From Gnomoniopsis sp. IMI 355080 (taxonomy: Eukaryota > Ascomycota > Sordariomycetes > Diaporthales > Gnomoniaceae): a stretch of DNA of 64,000 nt. The notes below the pieces were generated by a model. The model did not search any database. It had not been told where the DNA came from and saw only the letters and a list, made by a program, of their open reading frames with translations. Shown here one piece after another: positions 60,194-64,000 of this stretch (within the stretch, counting starts at the first letter, position 1; the number at the start of each line of letters is the position of its first letter). Position numbers and translations under genes: made by a program. The stretch lies in assembly GCA_027946555.1 (NCBI GenBank), contig JAPEVC010000074.1, forward strand, positions 85,125 to 149,124, written 5' to 3'.

Positions 60194-60751
60194 TACGGTA
60201 GGCACGGAGCCATCCCGCCTCTCAGCCTCTCAGACACAACCCCTACTCTGATCTGTCGATCCCCCCCTCCTCCATCCCTGGTGCCTGGGCATGGGCCCCC
60301 CTGGCAACAGCCACCATAGTTCTTTCTCCATGCACACTAGGTACCTAAACTGCGGTCAGGTCAGTCCATTGCATGTGCCATCAGTGAAGCAGACCCAATT
60401 GTCAGCCCCATCCATTGAGCAACCGAAGACAGGAGTACTAAAGAACAGCTCAGCCCCTGACATCTTCCTTCTTTGCTTCCCATCCAGCTGGCTTCTTGCC
60501 TTCTTTCTGATCTTCTCTTCTTCACTCTTGACGCTGCTTCTGTCGTTTGCCCCATCTATCTGCACCAGCTCAAGCTTGTCGCTGTTCTGCCTGCTGGACC
60601 CTTGATACCCCTCCATCCGACCTGAATCAACAAGAACAACAACATTATTCGGCGGCAGCTGCATACCAAGCTAGCTCAACAGCCACCAGTTCTCTCACAT
60701 ACAGAATTTCAACCTAATTGGCACAGCACAGTCTTGTGTTGACCTGACACA

Positions 60752-63634
<2,883 letters not shown>

Positions 63635-64000
63635 ACTGGTGAAGAGCGTAAATCAAGAGCAGGTCTGACTGTCGGAGCATGGACATGATAATGCGTTGTG
63701 TGGCCATAGAAATGCTTCATTGTCTGTCTACATACTCTGGGTATTCTTTTTATTTGTTTTGACGGACTGAAAAGAGAGGAGGTGATGGGATTGGAGGATG
63801 GCGTTGAGCGTGGGGGCACAAAAGGCAGCACAAGTAAGCCAACGTCCCTTCGCGGGAAGACAGAGGACGTATTTTATGCAGGCTACTGTTGCTCAGATTC
63901 ATGAACTTTAGAGCACATACTCGAAGCCGTCTTTATACAACGTGTAAACGTACCTACCTACCGCACGGTGATTTGCTTCAAAATGGGGATGGGGGAGCTG
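63635..64000. other. 3' flank of GFA1
   Basis: This is the 366-bp region after the GFA1 stop and probably includes its 3' UTR. A TACCTACCTACC run at about 63952-63962 is another half-copy of the intergenic motif. No further gene is visible before the window edge. Confidence 0.4.

Larger units (their letters stand above)
47223..60751. other. 13.5-kb tract without a supported gene
   Basis: This is the longest gene-free tract here. The left end is the RPT4 promoter; the right end (about 60220-60750, CT-rich) is the leader or promoter of GFA1. Between them, open frames are short and overlap on both strands. Intergenic palindromes lie at 54462-54481, 56391-56400, 56927-56936, 59851-59860 and 60182-60193. 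Poly-C and poly-G tracts lie at 54571-54581 and 55659-55670. No transposase, reverse transcriptase, integrase or terminal repeat was recognised. It may hold non-coding transcripts or decayed elements. Confidence 0.4.

Overview
The window is nuclear DNA of a filamentous ascomycete, most likely a Sordariomycete. Most multi-exon genes have short GT-AG introns (about 50-150 bp). The gene set is typically fungal: a CFEM-7TM receptor of the PTH11 type, a GEgh16/MAS3-type secreted protein, a DUF3712 membrane protein, an MFS sugar porter and a paxillin-like LIM protein. No bacterial operons, rRNA, tRNA, CRISPR array or intact transposon were seen. Class and order are inferred from gene content only.

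Left end (1-4859): a compact biotin cluster. The bifunctional dethiobiotin synthetase/DAPA aminotransferase (bioDA, minus, cut by the window edge) is divergent from the KAPA synthase (bioF, plus). bioF converges with biotin synthase (BIO2/bioB, minus), leaving 22 bp between their stop codons. Together these three genes cover all four late steps from pimeloyl thioester to biotin. The proteins look compartmentalised: BIO2 has a mitochondrial-type presequence and BioF ends in -NRL, which resembles a weak PTS1. Next come a TMEM19/DUF92 membrane protein (5736-6911) and a two-LIM-domain protein (10004-12134, minus).

Middle (18.7-31.2 kb): the seven-exon CFEM receptor, a branched-chain aminotransferase, an unrecognised coiled-coil protein with a possible 82-aa membrane protein upstream, a SAM-dependent methyltransferase and an MFS sugar transporter. 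The last two lie 280 bp apart on the minus strand.

Right half: a DUF3712 protein (36.5-38.3 kb), the mitochondrial Fe-S co-chaperone Jac1 (39.1-40.0 kb), a GEgh16-like secreted protein (40.9-41.7 kb), proteasome ATPase Rpt4 (45.7-47.2 kb) and, after a 13.5-kb stretch without a recognisable gene, glutamine:fructose-6-phosphate amidotransferase Gfa1 (60.75-63.6 kb). Gfa1 has a 5-nt first coding exon that splits the catalytic cysteine codon.

Long tracts (6.9-10.0, 12.1-18.8, 31.1-36.5, 41.7-45.7, 47.2-60.7 kb) have no gene I can support. They carry recurrent palindromes built on TACCTAGGTA, (TAGG)n runs and 11-12-nt poly-G/C tracts. I did not find an obviously new multi-gene system. The most notable signals are the biotin cluster architecture, the in-frame stop-free intron of bioF, the split Cys codon of GFA1, a CFEM domain lacking one canonical cysteine, and the dispersed palindrome. 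All exon coordinates come from manual splice-site reading and reading-frame continuity.
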